From NCBI GenBank assembly GCA_963677815.1, contig OY782499.1, positions 2,418,001-2,482,000 of the forward strand: a stretch of 64,000 bases of DNA. Direction: 5' to 3'. Origin of the DNA: JAEKNW01 sp963677815. Its GTDB lineage: Bacteria > Cloacimonadota > Cloacimonadia > Cloacimonadales > JAFGVF01. This document shows, piece after piece, positions 23,885 through 33,209 of this stretch (position 1 is the stretch's first letter; each line of letters starts with the position of its first letter). The position numbers were made by a program, and so were the translations under genes. The notes beneath the pieces are model-generated. The model ran no database searches. It saw only the letters and a program-made list of their open reading frames with translations, and had not been told where the DNA came from.

Positions 23885-24739
23885 CTATTTTTCAGAATAG
23901 ATCTGATTATAAATATGATCAAGGGATATTTTGTTTTCTGAAATTGAGAGAATATGATTATTTTCTAGTTCTTTCAACTTATTATAAAGTTCTTTTTCAT
24001 CCTTAACAATGACCATTTTCTCATGTGAGTTATCTAAATAAGAGACATTAAAAGACTTATCAATTTTATATTTATCAACTAAATTCTTTAAGGAATCAGA
24101 AACTATTAATTTACCATCTTTCATAATAGTAATCTTTTCTGAGACAGCCTCTATCTCACTAAGGTTGTGGGAAGATAGAATAATTGTTTTATTTCCTTCT
24201 TGAATATAATTTTTCATTATAGCAGAAATTTCTTTAACAATTACAGGATCTAAACCTGCAAAAGGTTCATCTAAAAAGAGAATATCTGGATCATTTAGGA
24301 AGGTGGTACAAATTACTGTTTTTTTATACATACCTGTTGATAATTTAGAAATTTTTTTCTTTAAAAATTCACCTAAATCAAATTGTTCTATTAAAGTAGC
24401 TATCTTCTTCTTTTTATCCTTAATTCCATAAATATCGCCAAAAAAAGATAGTGTTTCTATAACATTTAACTCATCATATAGCTTTAATTTTTCAGTGAGA
24501 AAACCTGTCTTTTGAATTTGACTTTTTGACATCTTTTTAATGTCTTTATCTCTAAAAAACACCTTTCCTTCGTTAAAGGGGATTACCTTATTAGCAATCA
24601 TAAATGCTGTTGTTTTACCAGCCCCATTATGACCTAATAATGCTTGTATTTTACCTTCTTCTATTTCCCAAGTGAAATCATCTAAAGCTTTCTGTTTTTT
24701 ATATGATTTACTGACATTTTCAAATTTATATAAAGCCAT
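23885..24739 (-). CDS. ABC transporter ATP-binding protein
   Basis: A 284-residue ATPase with Walker A GHNGAGKTT (Lys42), signature LSTGM, Walker B LFLDEPFAGLD and a switch His in ILSSHNLSE. It would drive the membrane partner encoded immediately upstream (8 bases). The C-terminal 70 residues have the short strand-rich tail of drug/lipid exporter ATPases. GTAGGAGGTG precedes the ATG. Confidence 0.95.
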   Translation of the reverse strand: MALYKFENVSKSYKKQKALDDFTWEIEEGKIQALLGHNGAGKTTAFMIANKVIPFNEGKVFFRDKDIKKMSKSQIQKTGFLTEKLKLYDELNVIETLSFFGDIYGIKDKKKKIATLIEQFDLGEFLKKKISKLSTGMYKKTVICTTFLNDPDILFLDEPFAGLDPVIVKEISAIMKNYIQEGNKTIILSSHNLSEIEAVSEKITIMKDGKLIVSDSLKNLVDKYKIDKSFNVSYLDNSHEKMVIVKDEKELYNKLKELENNHILSISENKISLDHIYNQIYSEK

Positions 24740-24747
24740 AACACCTC

Positions 24748-25752
24748 CTACATTGACCTAATAATTGTTCTCTTCATAAAGAAGATGCTTAAGAAGAAGA
24801 ATACTATAGTAATTGCTGATATCGTACTTAACAAGACAAATGAAACATCATTTCTAATAATCTGCTCTATTAATTCTGAAACTAGTATAAGGGGATTGAG
24901 TTTGAGAATATTTGTAGTCAGAGGGGAAATTGTATCTTTTAATGCTCCATAAAAAATTGATGGAAACCAGAAGAGCATGGGTAAAATACTCTTAACACTT
25001 TCATTTGCCGTCATAGAAGAGAAGAATATCCCTAGCATAGCTGTTGGGAAAATAATGAAAGGTAGATACCAGATCATTGTGATATTTAAACTTAATTGCT
25101 TTGTCAAGATAGCAACTCCATAAAAGACAGTGAAGGTAAGAATCTGCATAACAAATACACCAAGTAATTTACTAACTATTAGTTCAGCCTTACTTATCCC
25201 TGATTTTAAGAGTATCAAAATATTATGTTTTTTTATCTCAAGATTCAATAAAGCTGAACCATAATTTAAGGAAGAGAAAACTAAGAGAAAGTTGAATACC
25301 ATTGACAATAAAGCATAGTTCATAGAAAACTTTTTCTTTAGATTAAAATGTTTCGTTTCAATGGGGTTAAACTTGCTCCTGATTAAATGATAGCCAAAAG
25401 TAGCTTTATTCTTGTTCATATTCAAATATAGTGTTCTCTGACCATCTTCTAAATAATAGATGACTGGTAATTGTCCCTTTTCAAAATCTATTAACATGTC
25501 TTCTTTATTCATATACTCTATTTTCACAGGAATCTTTTCTTCTAAGTACTCAAAATAATCAACATCTTTGTTTTCAAATTCATAAGCCAACTCTTTATCT
25601 ACCCATACCTTTAAATTATCTGCTGAAGATTTCTCCATATAGCCAAATAAAAATAGATAGAGTAAGGGCAAACCTAAAGAAAATATCAACATAAAAGGGC
25701 TTTTATATTGAATCTTAAAATCTTTAACTATCAATGCTATAAACTTTTTCAT
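24748..25752 (-). CDS. ABC transporter permease (ABC-2 type)
   Basis: A 334-residue membrane protein: one N-terminal span (residues 20-37), an extracytoplasmic domain of about 110 residues, then five or six spans from about 145 to the end. This is the ABC-2 exporter layout. It is the first gene of a three-gene operon with the ATPase and the DUF89 protein. The cargo is unknown. Confidence 0.85.
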   Translation of the reverse strand: MKKFIALIVKDFKIQYKSPFMLIFSLGLPLLYLFLFGYMEKSSADNLKVWVDKELAYEFENKDVDYFEYLEEKIPVKIEYMNKEDMLIDFEKGQLPVIYYLEDGQRTLYLNMNKNKATFGYHLIRSKFNPIETKHFNLKKKFSMNYALLSMVFNFLLVFSSLNYGSALLNLEIKKHNILILLKSGISKAELIVSKLLGVFVMQILTFTVFYGVAILTKQLSLNITMIWYLPFIIFPTAMLGIFFSSMTANESVKSILPMLFWFPSIFYGALKDTISPLTTNILKLNPLILVSELIEQIIRNDVSFVLLSTISAITIVFFFLSIFFMKRTIIRSM

Positions 25753-25775
25753 TTTACCTCACTTTTTATTAAACA

Positions 25776-25838
25776 TAATCCCGAATTGGCGGTAGAGCTT
25801 TAGAGAAGATTGCATATACTTTACTAAAGATACTGCCT
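25776..25838. repeat. shrunken copy of the 170-220 bp palindromic repeat family
   Basis: It has the left tip (ATAATCCCGAATTGGCGGTAG) and a short right part ending ACTGCCTTATT, with the middle missing. The full copies are at 27802, 29874, 42032 and 62185. It fills the gap between the permease and kinase genes. Confidence 0.6.
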
Positions 25839-26815
25839 TATTCTGCTTTAATTATAAATTCCTGTCCATTAATCTCCCAACCATAATTGCCGTCAAACTT
25901 TATTCTTGTTGCTGAGGAATCGAAAGTATAAGTTATCTTAGTGGGAAAGGCTGATAGTTGGAAAGTATCTTGCTTAGTTGGAATTAGTAGAATCTTGTTA
26001 AACCAGGAGAAATGTAGAAAAAGACGATTATTTTCTTTGCTGATAGTAACAGATGTCTTATCACCCTCTTTGGTGAACATCCTGCCACAATATTTATCAG
26101 CATGGTCAACTCTACTATCATTTTCTCCCATGTAAGAAAGAGCAAAATGTTCAGCTATTTTCTTATGATGAGCTTGCCATTGATTTTCTTCAGGATTAAT
26201 TTTTAAGATTAACTTGTCAATAGTAAGATTATCAAAAATAGCTTTCGATAAATCACGACAATCAGTCCACATAGCATAAATACTTTCATCTCCCTTGTAG
26301 CCATTTATTTTGTAATAAAGCTCATCTCCAGGATCTAATATTATCTTCTTCCAGCTTTCTCCTCTAGTTATAAACGCTTTTTCCAGTGTTTTTTGAGGAC
26401 TAGTTGAATAGAGAAATACAAAAGTACTATCAACTTGACTAATTATTTCAAATAACTTATGATAAAAATTCTTAATCAGTTCATGTTTATAAGCAGCTGG
26501 AAAAAAATAACGTACTATGTTCTGGAAAATACAGCCTTCCATAACATGTACTTTATCAGATGATTTAATGGACTCTATGAAGACTCTCCATCTACTTAAA
26601 AGATCTTCAATGTTTAGTTTCATTCCTTGCTCAGTTCTATAATCAGCTACTTTGAACTCTCCCCCATCCTTCCATCTGATAGGGTGATTATCCATTTCTT
26701 CATGATACCAAATATTATCAATCCCATTGTCTTTGTATAATTTAGATATATATTGGGAAGTAGTAGATTTACCAGCACCACTCATACCACTTGCTATGAT
26801 TAGTTTTGTTTTCAT
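25838..26815 (-). CDS. P-loop kinase-like protein
   Basis: A 325-residue protein with an N-terminal Walker A, GMSGAGKST (residues 10-18), and the general shape of adenylylsulfate kinase/Zeta-type small-molecule kinases. The C-terminal 120 residues form a beta-rich domain (DKTSVTISKENNRLFLHFSW) not typical of kinases. The substrate is unknown. It is a single gene with AAGGAG upstream, divergent from the methyltransferase. Confidence 0.75.
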   Translation of the reverse strand: MKTKLIIASGMSGAGKSTTSQYISKLYKDNGIDNIWYHEEMDNHPIRWKDGGEFKVADYRTEQGMKLNIEDLLSRWRVFIESIKSSDKVHVMEGCIFQNIVRYFFPAAYKHELIKNFYHKLFEIISQVDSTFVFLYSTSPQKTLEKAFITRGESWKKIILDPGDELYYKINGYKGDESIYAMWTDCRDLSKAIFDNLTIDKLILKINPEENQWQAHHKKIAEHFALSYMGENDSRVDHADKYCGRMFTKEGDKTSVTISKENNRLFLHFSWFNKILLIPTKQDTFQLSAFPTKITYTFDSSATRIKFDGNYGWEINGQEFIIKAE

Positions 26816-26894
26816 CTAAACATCTCCTTTATTATACTATGATTATAATATCAATTATGTAAGTATATTTTTTTTAATATGTTCAAAATATAAT

Positions 26895-26923
26895 TTGACA
26901 CTGTATTAGTCAATTTTTTTATA
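26895..26923 (+). promoter_or_regulatory. promoter of the methyltransferase gene
   Basis: TTGACA at 26895-26900, then a 17-base spacer and TTTATA (or 19 bases and TATAGA), followed by AAGGAG six bases before the ATG at 26940. This is a good housekeeping-type promoter. Confidence 0.7.
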
Positions 26924-26939
26924 GAATGAAGGAGTAAAT

Positions 26940-27737
26940 ATGGAAAATTATAAAAAATATACAGAATCTAATCGACAAGCATGGAATGAAGCTACCCCCT
27001 ATCATAAAGAAGCAATGGATGAGAAGTGGGATAAAATGTTTTCTGATCCTACTTTTATCTTTCAGAAAGATCCAGAACTAGCAGAGCTAAACAGGATTGG
27101 AATTAAAGACAAAGACATTGCTCATCTATCTTGTAACAATGGAGTTGAACTAATGTCCTTAAAAAGATTAGGAGCAGGTTATTGTCTAGGATTTGATATT
27201 AGTGATTTAGCAATTGAAGAAGCACAAAAGCGAGCAACTAAATATTCAATTGATTGCCAATTTATTAGAAGCGATGTCTTAGAGATTCCTGCAGACCACT
27301 ATGGTAAATTTGATTTGGTATATATAACTGTGGGAGCTTTGGCTTGGATACCTGATAAAAGAAAGTACTTCGAGACTGCATATAATCTTCTTAGACCTCA
27401 AGGCAAAATTTTTATATATGAACACCACCCCTTTGGAGACGTCTTCCCTTATGATGATGAATATAAAGGAGTCTTGGAAGCTAAATATAAATACTTCAAT
27501 AAGGAGATTTATTCTGATAACCAAGGAATTGATTATTATGGGGGTAAAAGATATGAATCTACTAGATGCTATGAATTTACTTACACTATCTCTGACTTAA
27601 TTAATATACTGGCTGATTTAGGCTTCAGAATAAGTAAATTCAATGAATATACCCATGATATAGCTTTATGTAGAACTTATTTAGACTCTAAAGATGGTAA
27701 GATACCTTTGAGCTATATTATGGTTGCAGAGAAATAA
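26940..27737 (+). CDS. class I SAM-dependent methyltransferase
   Basis: A 265-residue protein with the Rossmann methyltransferase pattern: motif I around residues 60-80 (IAHLSCNNGVELMSLKRLGA), an acidic end to strand 2 (GFDISDLAIEEAQ), FDLVYITVGALAWI, and RPQGKIFIYEHHP after it. Motif I has CNNG in place of the usual GxGxG, a variant seen in this family. The substrate is unknown. A candidate terminator follows. Confidence 0.88.
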   Translation: MENYKKYTESNRQAWNEATPYHKEAMDEKWDKMFSDPTFIFQKDPELAELNRIGIKDKDIAHLSCNNGVELMSLKRLGAGYCLGFDISDLAIEEAQKRATKYSIDCQFIRSDVLEIPADHYGKFDLVYITVGALAWIPDKRKYFETAYNLLRPQGKIFIYEHHPFGDVFPYDDEYKGVLEAKYKYFNKEIYSDNQGIDYYGGKRYESTRCYEFTYTISDLINILADLGFRISKFNEYTHDIALCRTYLDSKDGKIPLSYIMVAEK

Positions 27738-27752
27738 AATCAGCTAAGATAA

Positions 27753-27786
27753 AAAAGCTACTTTCATAATTTGCCAAATAGCTTTT
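27753..27786 (+). terminator. candidate terminator after the methyltransferase gene
   Basis: An 8-base stem AAAAGCTA / TAGCTTTT with an 18-base loop, ending in four T, 15 bases after the stop codon. The stem is AT-rich, so efficiency is uncertain. Confidence 0.5.
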
Positions 27787-27801
27787 ATGGATTATCTTCT
27801 G

Positions 27802-27977
27802 TTATATCCCGAATGGTGCAGTAGAACTTTGATGAAGAGTGCTAGATTCTTTTAGCAAAATAAGTTACAGAATTTGAAGGCATATAATATATATATTCCT
27901 GAAAATTATGTAGCTTACTTTTGCAAAAGAAGATAGTGCTATTCGCAAAGGTCTACTGCATTATTTGGGATTATATT
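27802..27977. repeat. palindromic dispersed repeat, copy 1
   Basis: A 176-bp element whose two halves are imperfect reverse complements. The left tip TATCCCGAATGGTGCAGTAG pairs with the right tip CTACTGCATTATTTGGGAT, and the inner part pairs around an AT-rich centre (ATAATATATATATTC). Other copies are at 29874, 42032 and 62185. It has no reading frame, so it is a MITE-like or structured-RNA element. It ends just before the ribosome binding site of the glutaredoxin gene. Confidence 0.85.
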
Positions 27978-27995
27978 AAAAAAAGGAGATTAATA

Positions 27996-28238
27996 ATGGA
28001 AAAAAGATTATCTGTAATAGTTTTCACTACCCCAACTTGTTCCTGGTGTAAGAAAGTGAAGACTTATTTAAAGGAAAAGCAAATCAGATATAAAGAAGTA
28101 GATGTTTCAAAAGATGAGAGAGCAATGAAAGATATGGTCAGAAAATCTGGACAAATGGGCGTCCCTCAATTATGGATAAACAATAGACCTGTAGTTGGTT
28201 TTGATAAAGCAAAGATTGATAGGTTAATAAATAGTTAG
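27996..28238 (+). CDS. glutaredoxin-like protein (NrdH/YruB type)
   Basis: An 80-residue thioredoxin-fold protein with the redox pair CSWC (Cys15, Cys18), the cis-proline segment GVPQLWI and a glutathione/thiol-binding VVGFDKAKID. The ATG at 27996 with AAAAGGAG is chosen over an upstream ATG in the repeat. It would reduce disulfides in partner proteins. It is a single gene. Confidence 0.9.
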   Translation: MEKRLSVIVFTTPTCSWCKKVKTYLKEKQIRYKEVDVSKDERAMKDMVRKSGQMGVPQLWINNRPVVGFDKAKIDRLINS

Positions 28239-28673
28239 AGGTAAATTATTCATTTAAGCAAAGCAAAATGGTTCTCTCCAAAGTAGAGTAGGAAATGTGA
28301 TTAATAATTTTTAACCCTTCTGTTTTTTTAGGGAAATCAATATCTATCTAATCCTCATGGGATGTCATTTAATAGGCAGGGTTCGCTACCCCCAGTATAT
28401 ATTTGACCAAGAAATACCTTAGTCCTGTAATGGCGACATTATTATTGATTTTGCTGATGTTAACAGAATCTCCATCTGAAGCCCCTTACCTAGGGTTGAG
28501 GAAGTCTAGTATACTTAAGAGAGAGCCTTCAATTAAGAAATTATACGAGATAAATATCCTTATTAGCATAATCCTAAAGCTGTTTCTTCAAAAATCTATC
28601 CAAGTCTATCAAAGAGAGAAAAGGAATATCTTGATTTGCAAGCTGGTAAAATTGATAATCTCATCTAAATTGA
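28239..28673. other. intergenic region with a possible gene remnant
   Basis: No intact gene is convincing over these 435 bases. One frame reads NGDIIIDFADVNRIS around 28430-28474 and ends with a helical stretch SKREKEYLDLQAGKID near 28613-28660, but stops interrupt it. It may be the decayed end of a regulator. An overlapping 92-codon frame is probably chance. Confidence 0.4.
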
Positions 28674-29807
28674 TTATTTGAGCATTATCATTTTTCGTCT
28701 AGCCAACTCTCGCTCCTTACTTTTCAGTAGATAAAGATAGATTCCGCTAGCTACCTCTACTCCCCTTTTATCTTTGCCATCCCAATGAATAATATGATTA
28801 TCTGATTTTCTAGCATCTATCAAAAAACTGTTAACTAATTGACCTTTAAGATTATAAATCTGAAGTTGCAAATCTGGGTAATTTCTATCTAACTCAAAGC
28901 TAATATTTGTGTTAGGATTAAAAGGATTTGGATAATTAATCAGTTTTATCTGACAAGGGTGAAGGGTGTCTTGATCAAAAGCACTTACATTATTTGTTAA
29001 ATTATATTCAATCTGACCACTATTTTGATAATCAGAAAGTAAATTCTCAAAATCAGCCTGACCATTACTATTCCCTGTTAAAGCATAATCAATAAAGGCT
29101 TTAGCTAAATTATAAGCCAGATTATTATCAGTGATACCTAGATGATTCTCTCCTAGCAAAGAAACTATACTTTTATAATCAGCAGATATATTCTGATATA
29201 TTGGTATTTGATTACTATTTTCTGGGGTAATATTATCATTAGAAGCTGAAAAGATTAGTGAGGGAACATAAATATCACTTGCATTATCAATGGCAGAAGG
29301 GGAAGTCTCTGCTGCAGCAAAGTTAACCAAAGCTGAGAAGATATTTGATTGAGAGGCTGCTAAAACAGAAACACCACCTCCCATAGAATGACCTGAAACA
29401 ATAGATTGGTTAGCGACTGTTTGATAAAGAGGTGAGTTGTCATTTTCTCCTTCTCCATCTAGAGCTGAAACCAGAAATGTTAAATCAAGAGCAAATTCAC
29501 TGTGACTAGGGTAAAAACCACTTTCAGTATATGGTAAGGCTACAATAAATCCCTGACTAGCAAAGAATTGAGCTAATTGGGAATAACTAGCTGGTGTCAT
29601 TAACCAACCATGACCAAATATTAGCTTAGGAAATGAATCTAGTCTACCACTAGCTTTGTCTTCACTAATTGGATAGTATATCTTGGTATTGATTTCTCGA
29701 TTATTACGAGAACTATCTATGAATACTTTTTCGTAACTATCTACTTCATAAGCAGATATTCCAATTGCTAGCATTAAAATGGCTATTAATAGAATACTTT
29801 TCATCAT
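28674..29807 (-). CDS. secreted alpha/beta hydrolase with C-terminal sorting domain
   Basis: About 377 residues, start at 29807 or the next codon. A signal peptide (residues 1-18) is followed by an alpha/beta hydrolase domain with the nucleophile elbow SGHSMGGG, an acid in SASNDNITPEN and a His in GENHLGIT. It resembles chlorophyllase/PET-hydrolase-type or dienelactone-type enzymes; the substrate is unknown. The last 85 residues are a FlgD-like/type A sorting domain (INYPNPFNPNTN, IYNLKGQLV, EVASGIYLYLL, KMIMLK), which in FCB bacteria directs proteins through type IX-like secretion. Confidence 0.88.
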   Translation of the reverse strand: MMKSILLIAILMLAIGISAYEVDSYEKVFIDSSRNNREINTKIYYPISEDKASGRLDSFPKLIFGHGWLMTPASYSQLAQFFASQGFIVALPYTESGFYPSHSEFALDLTFLVSALDGEGENDNSPLYQTVANQSIVSGHSMGGGVSVLAASQSNIFSALVNFAAAETSPSAIDNASDIYVPSLIFSASNDNITPENSNQIPIYQNISADYKSIVSLLGENHLGITDNNLAYNLAKAFIDYALTGNSNGQADFENLLSDYQNSGQIEYNLTNNVSAFDQDTLHPCQIKLINYPNPFNPNTNISFELDRNYPDLQLQIYNLKGQLVNSFLIDARKSDNHIIHWDGKDKRGVEVASGIYLYLLKSKERELARRKMIMLK

Positions 29808-29873
29808 TAACCTCATTTATTTAACTTATATTATTATAATAATAGCTTTTGTAAATTAGTCAAGCTATATCTT

Positions 29874-30065
29874 TCAACCCAGGTAGTGTAGTAGAACTTT
29901 AGTAAAACTTTGTTAATGCTAGGTATCACAGGTGAAGAGTGCAGATTCTTCTAGCAAAAAAGCTTACAGAATTTTGACCTAGATAATATATATGTTAGGA
30001 GAAATTATGGATGATACTTTTGCAGAATAATATTCTCCTAATCACAAAGAACTACTGGATTTTCT
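29874..30065. repeat. palindromic dispersed repeat, copy 2 (diverged)
   Basis: It begins CAACCCAGGTAGTGTAGTAG and ends near ACTACTGGAT. The order of left arm, AT-rich centre and right arm is as in the other copies, with an extra segment (GTTAATGCTAGGTATCACAG) also seen in the copy at 42032. More substitutions are present than in copies 1, 3 and 4. Confidence 0.7.
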
Positions 30066-30174
30066 AAGTTTAAAACGTAAACTACTGCTACACTTTAACT
30101 ACTAGATATATTGTTACATAATGTCTACCAAATATGATCTTGATTCAAAACTTTCTAGTATTTTATAAGAACAA

Positions 30175-30194
30175 AGCCCTGTCTAAGCAGGGCT
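30175..30194 (-). terminator. terminator after the GLUG-repeat gene
   Basis: A 7-base stem AGCCCTG / CAGGGCT with a 6-base loop, 40 bases downstream of the gene ending at 30237. On the minus strand it is followed by a T-rich tract. The rest of the 420-base gap holds only repeat copy 2. Confidence 0.6.
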
Positions 30195-30236
30195 ATCTAT
30201 TTTATACTTACCTATTTTACCGTATTAATCTAGATT

Positions 30237-31580
30237 TTACTTCATCAAAATCATTTTATGACTTTCACTTTTACTATCAGTAATAATCTTAGTAAAATAT
30301 ATTCCAGATACTACTTTTTTATTATTATCATCTTTACCATTCCAGCTAAAGTTATGCTGTCCTAAAGGTAATTTTCCTTGATGAAGAGTTCTTACTTTCT
30401 GCCCCTTAAGATTATAGATATATAAAGCTACATTTTCTTCAGCTATTAAAGTGAAGGAAATCCTTGTCTGAGGATTAAATGGATTAGGATAGTTTTCTAG
30501 GTTAAGAGAAATACATGCAACTTCATTAGAGTCATTTGCTACTTCACTATTAGATTGCAAATAAGGATAACCACCATTGAGCATTTGTGAATCTTGACTC
30601 CAATCTACTTGAAAATCCCATCCTACATAAGTATTATCACTATAAGGGAATGTCATCTCATCACTGCTTCTTCCCTGACCACCATCACTAGTAGGATATT
30701 CAGAAGCATCAATATCCCAATAACTGCTGATAATCTGAGCATTAACATGATTCTCACCAGCAAATCCACCTACCAAATAATTATTTTCAACAATAACTTT
30801 TCCTATAGAATAGCAGTTTTGAATAATAGCATCATTCATTTCAGCGACAATTTTGGCATTATAACCGATAAAACCACCAACTAAACCATCAATTTCAGAA
30901 GTCACATCACCTAAAGAATAGCAATTTATGATAGCAGAATCTCTGTTCACACCAACAAAACCACCAGCCCTTACGTAAGAACCATATTCCCCACTAGCGT
31001 TAACATCTACATTGGTAAAGCAAGATTCTATATGACTGTTACCAACATTACCACCTAATAAACCACCTACCCAATATTCCGCATTAATAGAACCTATTGC
31101 AAAACAGTTTGTTATGGTACAGCCAGTAGAATATCCAGCCAAAGAACCTGCATAACCTTGAGCTGTAATATCAAGATTGATTAATCCTAAATCACTTACA
31201 CTTGCAGAGTTTAATTCTCCGAAGAAGCCAACATTTTCTGTGTTTGGTCTATTAATATAAATACCTGAGATAATATGATTATTACCGTTATAAGCACCTG
31301 TAAATCTTTCAAAATCCGTCTCTGAATGCCAGTAACCTAATGGAGACCAACCTTGACCATTATTGATACTTTGACTCTGGGAAGCATCAATATCTGCTGT
31401 TTGAATAAAATTACTTGTCCAAGAACCTGTATTTTCACTTATCCATAATAAATTTTCAAAAGAAGCTATCTGATATGGATCACTAGCAGAGCCAGACCCC
31501 TGAGGCATTAATGCCTGAGCAAAAAGTGATAAAACTACAACATTAAATAAAATAATAATCCCTACAATTTTAATCTTCAT
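30237..31580 (-). CDS. secreted GLUG-repeat protein with C-terminal sorting domain
   Basis: A 447-residue protein: signal peptide (1-22), then glycine-rich repeats of the GLUG type (VGGLLGGNVGNSHIESCF, VGGFIGYNAKIV and VGGFAGENHVNAQIISSYWD among them), which form right-handed beta-helical adhesin-like structures. A C-terminal sorting domain (NYPNPFNPQTRIS, IYNLKGQKVRTL, VVSGIYFTKI, KMILMK) follows. It is probably a surface or secreted adhesin or carbohydrate-binding protein. No enzymatic residues are seen. Confidence 0.88.
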   Translation of the reverse strand: MKIKIVGIIILFNVVVLSLFAQALMPQGSGSASDPYQIASFENLLWISENTGSWTSNFIQTADIDASQSQSINNGQGWSPLGYWHSETDFERFTGAYNGNNHIISGIYINRPNTENVGFFGELNSASVSDLGLINLDITAQGYAGSLAGYSTGCTITNCFAIGSINAEYWVGGLLGGNVGNSHIESCFTNVDVNASGEYGSYVRAGGFVGVNRDSAIINCYSLGDVTSEIDGLVGGFIGYNAKIVAEMNDAIIQNCYSIGKVIVENNYLVGGFAGENHVNAQIISSYWDIDASEYPTSDGGQGRSSDEMTFPYSDNTYVGWDFQVDWSQDSQMLNGGYPYLQSNSEVANDSNEVACISLNLENYPNPFNPQTRISFTLIAEENVALYIYNLKGQKVRTLHQGKLPLGQHNFSWNGKDDNNKKVVSGIYFTKIITDSKSESHKMILMK

Positions 31581-31648
31581 CTTTTCTCCTAAGTCTTAAT
31601 TCATTAACACTGTTAATAAATGCAAACTTCCTTAGTAACTTAAAAGTG

Positions 31649-32101
31649 TCAAGAATGAATCAATGTCTTATAAAAAAACTTGGTTTCCTTTGCCAGCTTG
31701 AAGTCACATGCTTGATAAAACTTAAAAGCCGGAACAGTTGATTCAGTTAATAGCCAAATTGCTGTAATTTCCTCTTTTATTAAAAACTCTTCTAATTTCT
31801 TAATGAATATCTTTCCATTGCCTTGATTTTGCATCTCATTAATTATAAAAAACTCCTTAATAAAATACTCTTTCCCCTGCCACCAGTCGAAGAGATATCC
31901 TAATGAACCTCCAATTATAGTGTTATGGTCATCTTCAAGCAACAGACTTATAGAATTAGGGTTATCAACAAGTTGTGTAAAATAACTATCTAATTTACCA
32001 TTCTTATCCCAGTTATCATTCCAAGGTGGTCTAGAAAAAACATCCTGAAACAACTCTTTAACCAGTTCATAATCTTCTTTTTCAATCTTTCTTACTTTCA
32101 T
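31649..32101 (-). CDS. GNAT-family acetyltransferase
   Basis: A 150-residue GNAT protein with the acetyl-CoA-binding strand-loop FFIINEMQNQGNGKIFIKKL (Q/R-x-x-G-x-G/A form) and the final helix AFKFYQACDFK. The substrate is unknown. It overlaps the upstream zinc-peptidase gene by 20 bases and may be the last gene of that operon. Confidence 0.88.
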   Translation of the reverse strand: MKVRKIEKEDYELVKELFQDVFSRPPWNDNWDKNGKLDSYFTQLVDNPNSISLLLEDDHNTIIGGSLGYLFDWWQGKEYFIKEFFIINEMQNQGNGKIFIKKLEEFLIKEEITAIWLLTESTVPAFKFYQACDFKLAKETKFFYKTLIHS

Positions 32102-33179
32102 ATAATTTCCCCCATTTTATAATTTCTTCAGGTAATTTAGGCAAGCCCTCCTCTCTTTCAGAAAGCTGGTGATATACTTCAATGAAAGAGGAGAAACCTT
32201 TTTCTAAGCAAAGCTCAATTCCCTCTCTACCCTGATATTTTTCAATGTGATAGGCCATGAAGATGCCTGTTATACAGAGGTATTTATCCCAAAATTGCCC
32301 ATAAGTACCTTGTAAGGCAAGCTCTCTTTTCTTAGTAATATCTTCATCATCTGAGAAAATAACTTTCGCCTTATCTCTAAGTGTTTCAAAGGCCTTTTTT
32401 TCCTTATCTTTAATATTCTGGCTTTGATCATAAATTTCAGCTATTTCTTTTCCATTGGCAATATAATGGGCCAAGCCTTCATTAAACATTAGAATAATAA
32501 CTTCATCAGCAAAGCTTTTATTACAATCACCTTTCCATTTTTCCTTATTAAAATCAGCAAAAAGTGCATGAAATACTTCATGAGACATAACATTTTGTAG
32601 AGTCTTAATCTTTTGATCTATACTTTGCCCATAAGTAGTGTTAACAAGAGTAAGATTAAAGATTATTGCAGATTTACCACTTTGTGAAAGCTGATATTTG
32701 TTATTCTTGCATTCATATTTGAAAGTCATAGCATCCCCCCATTTCCACCCTGTCACAGAAAAAAATACTTCATAGCTTGAATTAGGTTGCCATGTTTTGG
32801 GAAAATAGTAACCTGCTCTTTCATATACTTGGTCTAAGAAGTCAGCCTTGCTAATGTGTTGAATTAATTCAGTGATTTCTTCCTTCTGTGTACAAGCATC
32901 TTTTATCAGATAATCAACTTCTGGTAAAGAATCACCTTGAACAAGTATACTTAAGATAGTTTCAAAAGTCACTGCATGCTCTTCATTTTGTAATAATAAT
33001 TGCTCCATCAGCTGATTAGCTGGTAGCATTGCAATTCTTGATACAAAAGGAGACTTGTTATCTAGATTCAGCCATTCAAGTGTTTGCTGGGCATCTTCAA
33101 TCTTAATATCAAGTCTGTTAGTTCCTGCAAGACTGGTTATCATACAAGAAGACATAATAAGTATAATTATTACTAGCAT
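32082..33179 (-). CDS. DUF5700-type zinc metallopeptidase, probable lipoprotein
   Basis: A 365-residue protein with an N-terminal hydrophobic segment ending LIMSSC, a plausible lipobox (Cys12). The gluzincin motif HEVFHALFADF gives HExxH, and the downstream Glu is in MFNEGLAHYI. This combination is typical of the DUF5700 putative zinc-dependent peptidases of Bacteroidetes-like bacteria. It is probably exported and membrane-anchored. It follows the aspartic-protease-like gene by 30 bases. Confidence 0.8.
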   Translation of the reverse strand: MLVIIILIMSSCMITSLAGTNRLDIKIEDAQQTLEWLNLDNKSPFVSRIAMLPANQLMEQLLLQNEEHAVTFETILSILVQGDSLPEVDYLIKDACTQKEEITELIQHISKADFLDQVYERAGYYFPKTWQPNSSYEVFFSVTGWKWGDAMTFKYECKNNKYQLSQSGKSAIIFNLTLVNTTYGQSIDQKIKTLQNVMSHEVFHALFADFNKEKWKGDCNKSFADEVIILMFNEGLAHYIANGKEIAEIYDQSQNIKDKEKKAFETLRDKAKVIFSDDEDITKKRELALQGTYGQFWDKYLCITGIFMAYHIEKYQGREGIELCLEKGFSSFIEVYHQLSEREEGLPKLPEEIIKWGKLYESKKD

Positions 33180-33209
33180 AAAATATCCTTTTATTTAGGT
33201 TTAAGCTTT

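Noticed and set aside
28403..28681. 92-codon open frame after the glutaredoxin gene
   Set aside because: Basic, low-complexity product with no recognisable pattern; a competing frame of the same DNA looks more like a decayed gene.
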